The position numbers and the translations under genes are program-made. This document shows positions 1 to 9,366 of a stretch of DNA of 34,337 bases, one piece after another (positions within the stretch are counted from its first letter, which is position 1; each line of letters starts with the position of its first letter). Origin of the DNA: CALJIC01 sp039805565 (GTDB taxonomy: Bacteria; Chloroflexota; Chloroflexia; Chloroflexales; Roseiflexaceae); contig JBDLTZ010000211.1 of NCBI GenBank assembly GCA_039805565.1, positions 1 through 34,337 of the forward strand, written 5' to 3'. Under the pieces are notes generated by a model. That model was not told where the DNA came from and did not search any database. It was given only the letters and a program-made list of their open reading frames with translations.

Positions 1-1075
1 ATGGCGTCTCTCCATCGTACGTGAAGAAGTATTTCGGCGCGACCTGCAGGTATAGCGACGTGCCAATGTAACGGAAGTCGAATTTTGCTGCGAGGTGCCG
101 CCAGAACTGGTCGGCGCCGTAGGTGTAGCGTTTAGCGACGATGCGAGCAGGAGCATTTCGGCCGGTGCGAATGTTGAGCCAGTCTTGCTTGAACTCACGG
201 CGTGTATCATCTTGCCGCGGAAAGTAGCTACGAGCAAATTCCCTGTTGTAGTGGACACCGCACTGTCGCAAGTGGGAACCAAGCAACTGGTTAAGCAGAA
301 AAATGAAATCGCGTCGTCGGACGGGGTCTTCGAGCCACGAGCGCGAGGGTATGTCATTGATCTGGGAGAGGTCGCAGGCGTCTCGCAAGATACAATGCTT
401 GTGCCGCAGATCGGCGAGCGTGTAGAGGCGTCCTTCGAGCAGACAGAAGGGGGGCTTCGCGCCACGTATTTGTTCGCGGATGGTCTGGTGGTCGTGCAGC
501 AGTGCTTTGGCGGAGGTGATGATGGGAGGGATGCGCTTAACAAGTAAAAGGTTAGTGAAGAGGCGTTCACGCTCCTGAGTGGAAACCCGTGGCGGGCTTG
601 CATTACCCAAGGCGAGGAGTTGAGTACTGGCTACGCCAGAAAAGACATCGGTTGTCTTGTCAAAAATGATCTTGAATGGTCGCTGCCAAACTTGATTTGT
701 TGACCGGACATAAGCGCGCACATCTTTCCAGTAGAGTCGGTCGTCACCGGGATGATACACAATGAAGATGACGGGAAACGTGACGCTGTGCCAATACTCC
801 AGATCGGCTTGGTCAACAGGTGTAGAGAAGCTGGCCTCGGAGTTTTCCTTGATGTAGCTTGCGCCTGATTTGGATTGCACCTTGATAAAGCCACCGGTCG
901 GCTCGAAACCTCGACCATCAGATTTTGGTGCAAGGACTTCGATCTCGCCATCGATTCCGACATCATCCTTGGTGATCTCACGGAATAGACAGTTCAACTC
1001 TTCGTGGACGACGATACGGATTCGGTCAAGTCCTTTGAGCTCGGTAAACTTCGATGGAAGAACTGTTTTGCTCAT
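1..1075 (-). CDS. DUF4365 domain protein, C-terminus cut by window edge
   Basis: An uninterrupted reading frame starts at the ATG at 1075 and is still open at position 1, giving 358 codons. A purine-rich GGGGAGAG lies just upstream of the ATG. Residues about 10-95 show the DUF4365 pattern: DVGIDGEIEV near residue 35, then GGFIKVQSKSG, and a later YW followed by PVIFIVYHPGDDRLYW. This fold belongs to the restriction-endonuclease-like (PD-(D/E)xK) group, and the D...E...QxK arrangement fits that reading. The remaining 250 residues carry no domain I recognise. DUF4365 proteins are common in defence islands, and here the gene follows a GIY-YIG nuclease gene and hsdR in the same direction. Its exact role is unknown. 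Confidence 0.75.
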   Translation of the reverse strand, partial: MSKTVLPSKFTELKGLDRIRIVVHEELNCLFREITKDDVGIDGEIEVLAPKSDGRGFEPTGGFIKVQSKSGASYIKENSEASFSTPVDQADLEYWHSVTFPVIFIVYHPGDDRLYWKDVRAYVRSTNQVWQRPFKIIFDKTTDVFSGVASTQLLALGNASPPRVSTQERERLFTNLLLVKRIPPIITSAKALLHDHQTIREQIRGAKPPFCLLEGRLYTLADLRHKHCILRDACDLSQINDIPSRSWLEDPVRRRDFIFLLNQLLGSHLRQCGVHYNREFARSYFPRQDDTRREFKQDWLNIRTGRNAPARIVAKRYTYGADQFWRHLAAKFDFRYIGTSLYLQVAPKYFFTYDGETP

Positions 1076-1300
1076 GCAGACTCTCCCCTTCCGCTAAATA
1101 ACACGCTGATGTGCGATCTAGGATAAGAGGTTCTTGTGTCATGTACAGTCACAAGAACTCCTCGGAACATCGATAAAGGAGCAGCGTTTTGTCTTGCTTC
1201 CTGAATGGTAGTAGTAACATTATGCTCTCCGACTGTATAGTGGCCAGCGTGATTGCGTCTCAGCAAGAGCAGATCATTGGTCAGATGTCTGATCGCTGAT

Positions 1301-2677
1301 CTAGCGAGCAGCGAATGATTTTGCTATCTCGTCAACGAGGAAGAAACTATGGCTGTTCCGCCAAGGACATCGCCCTTTTTTCATAAGTCGCAAGTTGTAC
1401 AACCGGGCTCCGCGGATAAAGGCGTCGTCTTTGATGAAGGCGACAGCTGTGGCTAGCTTGGTGATCTCCACAGTGAGTTGATCTGCGCCGCCAGCTCTGT
1501 ATCTGGTTATCGACCACTTGAGTGATGGATATTTCTGAGCCAAACCATCGAGAGATTCACCATATGCCTTTTGCATCTCTCTCCTCGAAATGCAAAAGTA
1601 AAACCAATAGCCATTATTATCTGCTGACGCGAGAAATACTTCTTGCCAGTTGACATTAAGCCGAATTGCAACGTTATAAGGGGGAGGAGGGAGACAAGAA
1701 ACTGCCCAGTAAGATGCTTCTCCTTTGTAGATGCCTGGTATAGCACTTTGAATATAGGCGCCTAACACCTTGGTGATGTTTTCGGAAAATGTCTGTTCCT
1801 TGAAATTGTTGTATCTTTCTAGATAAAGATTGGCTCTTTTTGCGTCTTCATCCCTCTTGCCGCTAATGTCAATGAGTGAGATGTCGTTTAGCCATCGCTG
1901 TTGATCTTCTGGCAACATCACATCCTTGTCAAAATTAGATGGCTCGCTCGACAATATACTGGTTAAGTCGATATTGCGGAGATAGAAGCCTTTATCCTCG
2001 AGTAGCCAGATGACATGCGATTCCCATGTGTCAAGCTGTTTCTTTGCGACGATTTTGAAGCTGATTCCTTTGATGTCATGGTGATTTCTCTTGTGAGCAA
2101 GTAGTCTTTGGCGTGCATTCCTTGTTTGTCCTACGTAGTATTGTTTGTTTGTGAAATGCAATACGTATATTCCATGTCCCTGCGACTGTTTGAGATATTC
2201 GGGCGCATGTGTGATTTCTACCTCCTTTGAAAAACCAAGGTAGTGCAAAATATCATGCATCCCTGTAGCTTCATTGGCGAGTTTTAGCAAATGTTTCTGC
2301 TCTTTTTCTGCGGCTAACTTTTCATCTCGCTCATGTATAACTTGGTGAACCCAGTCAGGCCATTCTTCCATTGGGATGTCATATACATCACGTGTCAATT
2401 CTGTGTCTGTAATCTCAAACGTGTATGGTTTTATGGGTTTTACGTACCAGCGAATCGGTTCGTCGTTAACATAAATTGCCAGTGCAACGTCGTCGTGCTT
2501 TGGTGAAATCTCAACGACTTGTACTCTCTGTGGAAAACTGTGCTCGGTGTCGTCATCAACATCTCTGACCTTTCCTGTGAGATACAGGAACGGTAGTACG
2601 CGCTCTGCCTTGCGAAAGCTCTGCAACCGAATAGCTAGCTGTTCGATTGTCACATTTGGGCTTGTCCATTTTGCCAT
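1301..2677 (-). CDS. GIY-YIG nuclease domain protein
   Basis: This is a 458-residue protein with a central GIY-YIG nuclease domain at about residues 166-235. G169-I170-Y171 and Y181-V182-G183 form the two signature strands. GQTRNARQRL follows with likely catalytic R191 and H195, and E219 in TWESHVIWLLE is the likely metal ligand. The flanks (residues 1-160 and 240-458) are unlike known partners such as DUF4357; residues 110-135 look helical and charged. The gene is clearly more AT-rich than hsdR beside it, which suggests separate acquisition. It begins 39 bp after the hsdR stop on the same strand, so it may be read through from hsdR. The role is probably DNA cleavage in defence or element maintenance, by inference. 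Confidence 0.75.
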   Translation of the reverse strand: MAKWTSPNVTIEQLAIRLQSFRKAERVLPFLYLTGKVRDVDDDTEHSFPQRVQVVEISPKHDDVALAIYVNDEPIRWYVKPIKPYTFEITDTELTRDVYDIPMEEWPDWVHQVIHERDEKLAAEKEQKHLLKLANEATGMHDILHYLGFSKEVEITHAPEYLKQSQGHGIYVLHFTNKQYYVGQTRNARQRLLAHKRNHHDIKGISFKIVAKKQLDTWESHVIWLLEDKGFYLRNIDLTSILSSEPSNFDKDVMLPEDQQRWLNDISLIDISGKRDEDAKRANLYLERYNNFKEQTFSENITKVLGAYIQSAIPGIYKGEASYWAVSCLPPPPYNVAIRLNVNWQEVFLASADNNGYWFYFCISRREMQKAYGESLDGLAQKYPSLKWSITRYRAGGADQLTVEITKLATAVAFIKDDAFIRGARLYNLRLMKKGRCPWRNSHSFFLVDEIAKSFAAR

Positions 2678-2716
2678 CGTTCATCTCTCATCTTTGGTAG
2701 CAAGGCGTTCTCATCA

Positions 2717-5700
2717 TTACCTGGGTGCGTCTCTCCTAGGCTGAGTTCGCAGCGCCTCGTAAACAAGATCCAGTAGCACCGCCGCGAAGCCCTCACGTAC
2801 GCGATCGTTGCCGAGTACCTGCTTGGCCATTGACTGGTAGTTGTCTAGCCCGGCAACGATCGCATCCATCATTGCGGGGTGGAAGTCGCCGAGGGCGAAC
2901 TGCTCCTTCGAGTTGTGCTGTGCCTGCTGCTCTAGTATCGCGTTCTCCAGCATCTTGTCGCGGATGTGGTGCGCGTAGCTCAGTAGGTCCGCGTCGGTCA
3001 GCTCGCCCTCGAATAGGTCGTTCATCCGCGCGATGATCTCGCCCAGCTTGGCGCGCAACGGGTCGCGTGCCTCACCGGAGCCGACCTCGCCGGGCGCCAC
3101 CAACCCGTATTCCTGGTCCTTTCCATCCTTCAGCGCCAGCTCGCGCTTGCCCTGGTCCTTGAGGCGGTAGTGGGTGAGCTGTACGACGGAGAGGTCAATC
3201 GTCTCGCCGAGCTTCTCGGTGGCCAGCAGCGGGGCGAGGTGCCGGAAAAAGATCGCGCGCTTCTCCAGGTCGGTGTCGCCGTAGTTGATGATCTGCGAGA
3301 GGAAGTCGTACAGGCGCACGAAGGTGGCCAGGTCTTTGCGGAAGACGTCTAGCTCCTCGGTTGCCTTCTTGTCACTGGCGTCCTGCGCGGCCCGCCAGCG
3401 CACGCGGAAGCGCTCGACAGCTGGCGCGATATGCCCCTGCAAAGCCTTCTGCGTGCCGCGCGGGTCGAGCAGCACCTGGACGAAGGCGTCGATCTCCGAG
3501 TCCAGGTAGATGCGCGCGTCGTCGAGCTTGTTCTGCAGAGTGTGGATCAGGTTCGGGTCGGTGACGCTCGCGAGCTGGGCGGCGCGGTAGTAGGGCTTGA
3601 ATGCCGCCAGGATGTCGTCCGCGTCGTTGACGAAATCCAGGACGTAGGTGGTGTCCTTGCCGGGCGCCGTCCGGTTGAGCCGCGAGAGGGTCTGTACGGC
3701 CGTGATGCCGTCCAGGCGCTTGTCCACGTACATCGCGCACAGGAGTGGCTGGTCGAAGCCGGTCTGGTATTTGTTCGCCACCAGCAGCAACTGGTAGTCG
3801 TCGCTGGCAAACGCCTCGCGGATGTCGCGCCCCTTCAGACCGGGGTTCATCGAGCGCTCGGTGAACGGCTCGGGGCCGCTCTCACCGTCGCTCACCTCGC
3901 CTGAGAATGCCACGATCGTGGCCAGGTCGCCGTAGCCCTGCTCCCGGATGTAGCGGTCGATCGCCAGCTTGTAGCGCACCGCCTCCTTTCGTGAGCCGGT
4001 GACGACCATCGCCTTGGCGTGCCCAGCGAGCAGCCGCTGGACGTTTTGGCGGAAGTGCTCGACGACGATCTGGACTTTCTGGCTGATGTTATAGGGGTGC
4101 AGCCGCACCCAACGCATCAGGCTCTTGAGCGCAGCCGCCTGGTCGACCTCGACCTCGTCATACTCCTGGCCATTGTGCGCGAGCCGGAAAGCCAGCTTAT
4201 AGGGCGTGTAGTTGCGTAGCACGTCGAGGATGTAGCCCTCCTCGATCGCCTGCTGCATCGTGTAGACGTGGAACGCCTGCGGCATATTGTCGTCTGCCGG
4301 TGGCTCGTACGGGCGCGGCCGTTGCCCAAAGCGCATCAGGGTCTTGGCCTTGGGCGTGGCCGTGAAGGCGAAGAAGCTGATGTTCGGGTGGGTGGCCCGC
4401 TGCTCCATTTCGGCTTCGAGCACGTCCTCGACGCTCACCTCGACACCCTCCTGCACCTGCTCAGCGGTGAGTACCTTACTCAGCGCGCTCGCGGCCGAGC
4501 CGGTCTGTGAGGAGTGCGCCTCGTCGGCGATGACGGCGAAGGTGCGGTCGCGCAGCGAGGTCTGGGTGCGTATTGCCTCCAGGGCGAAAGGAAAGGTCTG
4601 GAGCGTGACGATGATGATCGGCGTTCGGTCGACCAGCGCCTTGGCGAGCTGCTCGGACTTCACACCTTCGCTGGTGACCTTGACCACCACGCCCTGCTTG
4701 TGCTCGAACTGGTAGATCGCCTCCTGCAACTGGGCGTCGAGCACAGTGCGGTCGGTGACCACGATCACCGTGTCGAAGATCTTCCTGTCCTGCGCGCTGT
4801 GCAGGCTGGCGAGGCGGTGCGCGAGCCAGGCGATCGAGTTCGACTTGCCGGAGCCGGCTGAGTGCTGGATGAGGTAGGTGTGGCCCGACCCTTCAGCGCG
4901 TGCCGCATCGACGAGGGCGTTGACGCCCTCCCACTGGTGGTAGCGCGGGAAGATCAGTGACTCGTGGACCTGCTTGCGGCCCTTGGCGTCCTCTTTCTCA
5001 GTGCGCTCGAGGTGGACAAAGTTGCCGAGGACGTTCAGCAGGCTTTCGCGCTCCAGCACCCGCTCCCAGAGGTAGGCGGTGCGGTAACCGTCAGGGTTTG
5101 GAGGGTTGCCGGCGGCGTCCTCATTCCCGCGGTTGAAGGGCCGGAAGGTCGTCGCCTTGCCCTCCAGCCGGGTCGTCATCCACACCTCGTCGGTGCTGAC
5201 GGCGAAGTGGACCAGGGCGCGCTTCTTGAAGGCCAGCAGCGGTTCCTCGCGGTTCGCGGCAGGGTCGCGCGGAGGACGGTCGTTGCGGTACTGTGCGATG
5301 GCGTCCTGCACGTGCTGGGTGAAGTCGGTCTTGAGCTCGGTGGTGGCGACGGGAATGCCGTTGATGAAGAAGACCAGGTCGATGCTGTTGTCGTTGTGGA
5401 GGCTGTAGCGGACCTGCCTGACCACGCGGCACCGCACCGTGCCGTAGCGTGCCAGTGTCGTGGGGTTCAGGCCCTGGGCGGGCTTGAACTGGCACATCTC
5501 AAAGCGGGCGCTGACGTGCTTGAAGCCGCGCCGTAGCACGTGCAGCGAGCCCTCCTGCTCCAACACCTCGCTGAGCCGCTTGAGGACCACCTGGTAGGTG
5601 GTGCCGTTGTGCGTCTTCTGGAGCTTGGCGAGCTCGGCCGGCTGCGTATCCTCCAGCCACCCCAGGACGTCCTCCGGATACAGCGCGAGCGCGCGGTCGT

Positions 5701-5788
5701 AGCCGTCGGGTGTGCCCTCACGCCAGCCATTGGCGGTGAGGTGGGCGACGACCTCGTCCTCGAACGTGCGCTCGCGATGCTTGTGCAT
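2717..5788 (-). CDS. hsdR: Type I restriction enzyme, R (translocase/nuclease) subunit
   Basis: HsdR cuts unmodified DNA after ATP-driven translocation, in complex with HsdM and HsdS. The 1023-residue length is normal. The N-terminal nuclease shows D137 and the ELK motif at 151-153 within ATTELKTDF (PD-(D/E)xK type). The superfamily 2 motor follows: Walker A HSAGSGKSNS at about 309-318, DEAH at 422-425, FTATP further on, and a motif V/VI block TGFDQPLL...QTLSRLNRT. The ATG at 5788 has GGAG seven bases upstream. The gene sits about 5 kb from hsdMS with several genes between, which is unusual since hsdRMS are commonly adjacent. No frameshift or missing key residue is seen, so it looks functional. 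Confidence 0.96.
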   Translation of the reverse strand: MHKHRERTFEDEVVAHLTANGWREGTPDGYDRALALYPEDVLGWLEDTQPAELAKLQKTHNGTTYQVVLKRLSEVLEQEGSLHVLRRGFKHVSARFEMCQFKPAQGLNPTTLARYGTVRCRVVRQVRYSLHNDNSIDLVFFINGIPVATTELKTDFTQHVQDAIAQYRNDRPPRDPAANREEPLLAFKKRALVHFAVSTDEVWMTTRLEGKATTFRPFNRGNEDAAGNPPNPDGYRTAYLWERVLERESLLNVLGNFVHLERTEKEDAKGRKQVHESLIFPRYHQWEGVNALVDAARAEGSGHTYLIQHSAGSGKSNSIAWLAHRLASLHSAQDRKIFDTVIVVTDRTVLDAQLQEAIYQFEHKQGVVVKVTSEGVKSEQLAKALVDRTPIIIVTLQTFPFALEAIRTQTSLRDRTFAVIADEAHSSQTGSAASALSKVLTAEQVQEGVEVSVEDVLEAEMEQRATHPNISFFAFTATPKAKTLMRFGQRPRPYEPPADDNMPQAFHVYTMQQAIEEGYILDVLRNYTPYKLAFRLAHNGQEYDEVEVDQAAALKSLMRWVRLHPYNISQKVQIVVEHFRQNVQRLLAGHAKAMVVTGSRKEAVRYKLAIDRYIREQGYGDLATIVAFSGEVSDGESGPEPFTERSMNPGLKGRDIREAFASDDYQLLLVANKYQTGFDQPLLCAMYVDKRLDGITAVQTLSRLNRTAPGKDTTYVLDFVNDADDILAAFKPYYRAAQLASVTDPNLIHTLQNKLDDARIYLDSEIDAFVQVLLDPRGTQKALQGHIAPAVERFRVRWRAAQDASDKKATEELDVFRKDLATFVRLYDFLSQIINYGDTDLEKRAIFFRHLAPLLATEKLGETIDLSVVQLTHYRLKDQGKRELALKDGKDQEYGLVAPGEVGSGEARDPLRAKLGEIIARMNDLFEGELTDADLLSYAHHIRDKMLENAILEQQAQHNSKEQFALGDFHPAMMDAIVAGLDNYQSMAKQVLGNDRVREGFAAVLLDLVYEALRTQPRRDAPR

Positions 5789-5848
5789 AAGATAGCTCCG
5801 TCGTAGGTGTTGGTTGATGGGAATGCGTCTGTTGCAGCCCGGTTGGTA

Positions 5849-7528
5849 TCAGAGGCGCCAGAGTTGCTTCAGCGTACCCACGAGCACTTGCTGCCGCCGC
5901 TCAATCACGTCGGGTGTCCACGTGTGCTCAAGATGCACCTGATTAGTCAGCGCGAAGTTGGCGACGCTGCCCGAAAAGTACGTGGTCTTCTTGCGGTCGA
6001 AGTCGTAATTCTGAGCAGAGCTGTTCTTCCTACGAGAGAGCAGCAGCAAGTTGCCTAACTTGTGGACGTACCGGACTCGTTCCTCGGCGGTCGGGAACCA
6101 TCTGACCCAGTTGCTGTTGGGCTGCGGGTTCTGAGGTAGCACGTGCTCGACGCTGAGGATGCCATGATCATAGATGGCACCTGCATCTGAAAGTGCTGCA
6201 TCAAGACGGAGTAGCACATAGAGACGAGGCTTCATCAAATACACGTCGCCGCTAAGTGCAAGCAATGCCTCGTTGCGCTCTTCAGTGGTGAGCTGTAGGG
6301 GTGAACTAGTCTGGTACAGATCGTCATTGCTCTCAATTGCAGAGAGAAGCTGACCATAGCGTCGCAGACGATCGTTGAGAGGCACCCGCGTGACCATCAT
6401 GCTCGCCGCAAGGCGCTCGAGGTCGGTGTAGAAGCGGACGAGGGCATCAGCATCCTGGAGGTTCCGCGAGAGGAACAAGATCGCTGGCGGCACCCAATCG
6501 AAGTTCTCGATCCGGTTCAGCCAACCGAAGAGCTTGTTGACATCTTCGGCCCTGCGGCTGCTCACGTAGCTCGCCATGCGAATATACTCGTAGGCGTCCG
6601 AGTAGGGCCGCAGGAGCTCGTCGATGAACTTCTTCGGGTTGGCGCCCGGCTGTACGTAGAGACGGAACTCCTCGAGCAGCGTCTTCTGTGGCTTGACTTT
6701 GCTCTTGATGGTTCGAATGTGCGCAAAGAGCTCACGGAACGCATCTCGACCGAGGTCTTCCTCCTCCGACTCCCAGATCTGCGCGTAGTGTTCCTGCTCG
6801 GCCTCACCATCAATTGCCCCGATGGTTTCGGACTTGAGGATGTCGGTAGGCGACAAGTCCATGCCGCGATCGTTCATCACGGAGAAGATGCGGTACGCTG
6901 AGGTCAGGTCGGGCGTCGAGACGACAACCAGGAAGCAGCGTGTGATGATGAACTGGAGAAGCCGAATGCGCTCCGCATCTGGTACCGTCGTTAACCGCTT
7001 GCGAAACAGCTCGGCATTGTCGCGGAAGTTGCGCCGGCTGTCGGTGAGGGTGGCCCGATCAATTGCGACGAGCTGTTCGATTCCTCCCTCGTCCTGAATG
7101 TACTGGCGAAAGAACGCTCGGTCACGCTTGCGGGTCAAGAGACGATAGCTATTTGGCCGATTAGTGATAGGGTCGCCCTCCTGATAGAGGGACTTGCTGA
7201 TGGCGTTGGCATACTGGGGTGGCACCAGCGAGCGAATGGCGGCGAGGAGGATGGTGAGGGTCGTCAAGCGCTGCTGGCCATCAACCACTTCAGCATCGGG
7301 AGCGCTGTCGCGCTTGATGAGCACGATGCTGCCGAGAAAGTACGGGTTGAGTGTGTCGACACTGCCCGGGCCTTCCATCAGGGCGGTCAATAGATCATCG
7401 AGCAGTTCACCAGCCTGTTCAGTTTCCCAGGCGTAGGGGCGCTGATAGTCTGCGATTTCGAAGAAGAACTGATCGCTGAAGACATTCCCGATGGTGTATT
7501 CGGCGCCATGGATCCGTGTCGGGCTCAT
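5849..7528 (-). CDS. DUF262-DUF1524 (GmrSD-type) nuclease
   Basis: This 559-residue protein has an N-terminal DUF262 domain (DYQRPYAW near 27-34 and DGQQRLTT at 83-90), which in this family binds and hydrolyses nucleotide. The C-terminal DUF1524 HNH nuclease has SVEHVLPQ and later KLGNLLLLSRRKNS. GmrSD-family enzymes act as type IV restriction systems against modified phage DNA; related DUF262-DUF1524 proteins include BrxU and SspE. The start at 7528 has AGGAG upstream. The gene lies between hsdR (60 bp downstream) and a PUA/EVE-like gene (89 bp upstream), all on the minus strand. Both domains look intact. The DNA modification it recognises cannot be read from the sequence. Confidence 0.88.
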   Translation of the reverse strand: MSPTRIHGAEYTIGNVFSDQFFFEIADYQRPYAWETEQAGELLDDLLTALMEGPGSVDTLNPYFLGSIVLIKRDSAPDAEVVDGQQRLTTLTILLAAIRSLVPPQYANAISKSLYQEGDPITNRPNSYRLLTRKRDRAFFRQYIQDEGGIEQLVAIDRATLTDSRRNFRDNAELFRKRLTTVPDAERIRLLQFIITRCFLVVVSTPDLTSAYRIFSVMNDRGMDLSPTDILKSETIGAIDGEAEQEHYAQIWESEEEDLGRDAFRELFAHIRTIKSKVKPQKTLLEEFRLYVQPGANPKKFIDELLRPYSDAYEYIRMASYVSSRRAEDVNKLFGWLNRIENFDWVPPAILFLSRNLQDADALVRFYTDLERLAASMMVTRVPLNDRLRRYGQLLSAIESNDDLYQTSSPLQLTTEERNEALLALSGDVYLMKPRLYVLLRLDAALSDAGAIYDHGILSVEHVLPQNPQPNSNWVRWFPTAEERVRYVHKLGNLLLLSRRKNSSAQNYDFDRKKTTYFSGSVANFALTNQVHLEHTWTPDVIERRQQVLVGTLKQLWRL

Positions 7529-7617
7529 TGCGACTCCTGCTCAACGCCTGCTGTTATCAGGGATACCGATCTGCTAACCTAGGAAGATGCGCACTTGTCA
7601 TATTCTGCCTGGCGCGC

Positions 7618-8112
7618 TCACGGCGCTAGCTGAGCGCCCGTGTTACTTCTCGGTTCTGCTGTCTCCCAGCACTCCTCGATCAAGTCGGCGCTCTGCGGGG
7701 TCAACTCGCGTGTGGACTGGAGCTGCTGCGGGTTGACTTTCCCCCCGACGACCGTCAGTTTCGCTGCACTTCGGCTCTTGAAGACGAGGTGTTCCGCGAT
7801 GGGGCTGATGTTGACCGGCTGGAGTGGCTCGATCGTGCCGGGCTCGGCGAGCACGGTGTAGGTCGCGTCCCAGATGTCGTCGGTGCCCAAGCGAGCGATA
7901 GCTTCGGCGCGGCCTTCGATGACCTCGCCCACAATTACTCGCCCGAGGAGCAGGAACACACCGTCCTCAACGGTGACCACCCATATGGTGTCACCGAGCT
8001 TCACCTTGCGTGGACTGAGCTGCTCGCTCCCGATGGAAAAAGGGTTGCGCTGCCGTGTGAGTTCCCGTGCTGCTGTGTCTGGCACCCAGTAGTGGAGAAA
8101 TGCTTTTGCCAT
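7618..8112 (-). CDS. PUA/EVE-like domain protein, putative
   Basis: This small protein of 164 residues starts at 8112 (MAKAFLHYW). That start is preferred because GGAG lies about ten bases upstream; an in-frame ATG at 8127 has no Shine-Dalgarno. An aromatic opening (FLHYWVP), then KLGDTIWVV, then a glycine-rich strand pair LLLGRVIVGEV, resembles the PUA-like/EVE fold, whose members bind modified bases and often accompany nucleases in restriction modules. The match is by pattern only and not certain. It sits 50 bp after the macro-DUF4145 gene and 89 bp before the DUF262-DUF1524 gene, so a role as the module's reader of modified bases is a reasonable guess. Confidence 0.6.
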   Translation of the reverse strand: MAKAFLHYWVPDTAARELTRQRNPFSIGSEQLSPRKVKLGDTIWVVTVEDGVFLLLGRVIVGEVIEGRAEAIARLGTDDIWDATYTVLAEPGTIEPLQPVNISPIAEHLVFKSRSAAKLTVVGGKVNPQQLQSTRELTPQSADLIEECWETAEPRSNTGAQLAP

Positions 8113-8162
8113 CACCGTCTGCTCCATAGTTGTTTGAGGCGTACTGAGTGTCTGACAGCAAT

Positions 8163-9284
8163 CTAGCCTGGGAGTAGGTCGTTGACCAAGGGCTGTGAAT
8201 CCTGCTCGGCATCTAGGAACATCACTTGCTGTTTGTCCTGCTTCCGTTCAATCCAGAAGTCGAGGACGCGTAGCAAGCACAGCAAAAGCAGCTCAAGATC
8301 GGCTGAAGTTGGCTGGGCAGGCTGGCGCTGGTGAGATACAGAGGCGTGCGCACCGTTGTTACCCAGCGTGCGGATAACTTCCATATAGTAGACAATCCAG
8401 AGAGCCGGACCACCGTCTTGTTGATCGCTCAGTTGCTTTAGAGCTGTGTTGACATCCTTGAACTTCTTCCCTGCCATCAGATCATGAACGATGAACTCGA
8501 CTACTTTCCGAGCCGAGACACCGAGAACAAAGGGGCGGCTCTCCGGTGAGAGGATTGCCTTGCGTAGCTCATCGAAGACTTGGCTGCCATTAGCACCACT
8601 GAGCAGTGCGGCCGTCTCAAGGCGTCCAGCGATTTTGCGTCGCACCATCTGAATGGCGGCGCCTTGTGGCATCAGCACCTGTGCTCGTCCCAGCACTCGG
8701 TCCATTGCGTCCGAAAATTGCAGCGCAAAGGTTTCGTCGCGCACAACGAACTGAACTGTGCGCAGTGTGCGGGAGCGCTCCAATGCCTCAAGCGAATGCT
8801 CTAACATGGCGCGCATCACTAGGTCCGGGTCGAGGCCGCTACGGCCCGTCGCGAGTGGCGGCATCGCAATTGTTCGAAGCTTGTAGCCCTTTGCTTCAAG
8901 CGCAGCAATTGTCGCAAAGACGTTGCTGAATAGTTGTTTGACCGTCTGCTTAGAGCTTCGCTCGGGGAACACTTCTACACAGAGCAGGTGGCGAAAGGGA
9001 CTCTTACGAGGGGCTCGGGCTACCCAGCAGTCAAGCGCATCACGAAAATCGAGGTCCGGCTTTGCCGCAAGCCGCTCGGCATCTATCGAGAGGTGGTGTT
9101 GGAGAGCGCCAATAACGCTCGCGGCGTGAGCGGAGTAGCGTTCCTTGTAAGCCGAGACGACGAGCAAGTCAACATCGTGCTCAAGCTTCACGATGTCGCC
9201 GCAGAGGAGTTCAAAGGTCCGATTGCCGCCCCGCGTTTCGACCTCTATGCGATTGAGTTGCTCCACACTGTTCTTGGGTTGCAT
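8163..9284 (-). CDS. Macro-like domain fused to DUF4145
   Basis: This 373-residue protein has two regions. Residues 20-205 look like a macro domain: GDIVKLEHDVDLLVVSA at 29-45, a later MPPLATGRSGLDPD matching the phosphate-binding loop, and a closing TVQFVVRDE strand. Macro domains bind or hydrolyse ADP-ribose derivatives. Residues about 225-345 resemble DUF4145, a helical domain common in restriction and defence proteins, with SARKVVEFIVHDLM and the typical LGNNGAHA. The start at 9284 has GGAG upstream. The gene leads a co-directional run of macro-DUF4145, PUA/EVE-like and DUF262-DUF1524 genes. A role in nucleotide signal sensing is inference. Confidence 0.7.
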   Translation of the reverse strand: MQPKNSVEQLNRIEVETRGGNRTFELLCGDIVKLEHDVDLLVVSAYKERYSAHAASVIGALQHHLSIDAERLAAKPDLDFRDALDCWVARAPRKSPFRHLLCVEVFPERSSKQTVKQLFSNVFATIAALEAKGYKLRTIAMPPLATGRSGLDPDLVMRAMLEHSLEALERSRTLRTVQFVVRDETFALQFSDAMDRVLGRAQVLMPQGAAIQMVRRKIAGRLETAALLSGANGSQVFDELRKAILSPESRPFVLGVSARKVVEFIVHDLMAGKKFKDVNTALKQLSDQQDGGPALWIVYYMEVIRTLGNNGAHASVSHQRQPAQPTSADLELLLLCLLRVLDFWIERKQDKQQVMFLDAEQDSQPLVNDLLPG

Positions 9285-9366
9285 GCATTGCTCCGGTGTA
9301 TGCGGTTATCTCAGTGTCTCGGCTGTTCCCATCGGCTGTGCAGTAAGGCTACGCTTGCGGCACGGG

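Noticed and set aside
95..547. 150-codon frame on the plus strand
   Set aside because: It is antisense to the DUF4365 reading frame, which has recognisable motifs and is open from 1075 to the edge.
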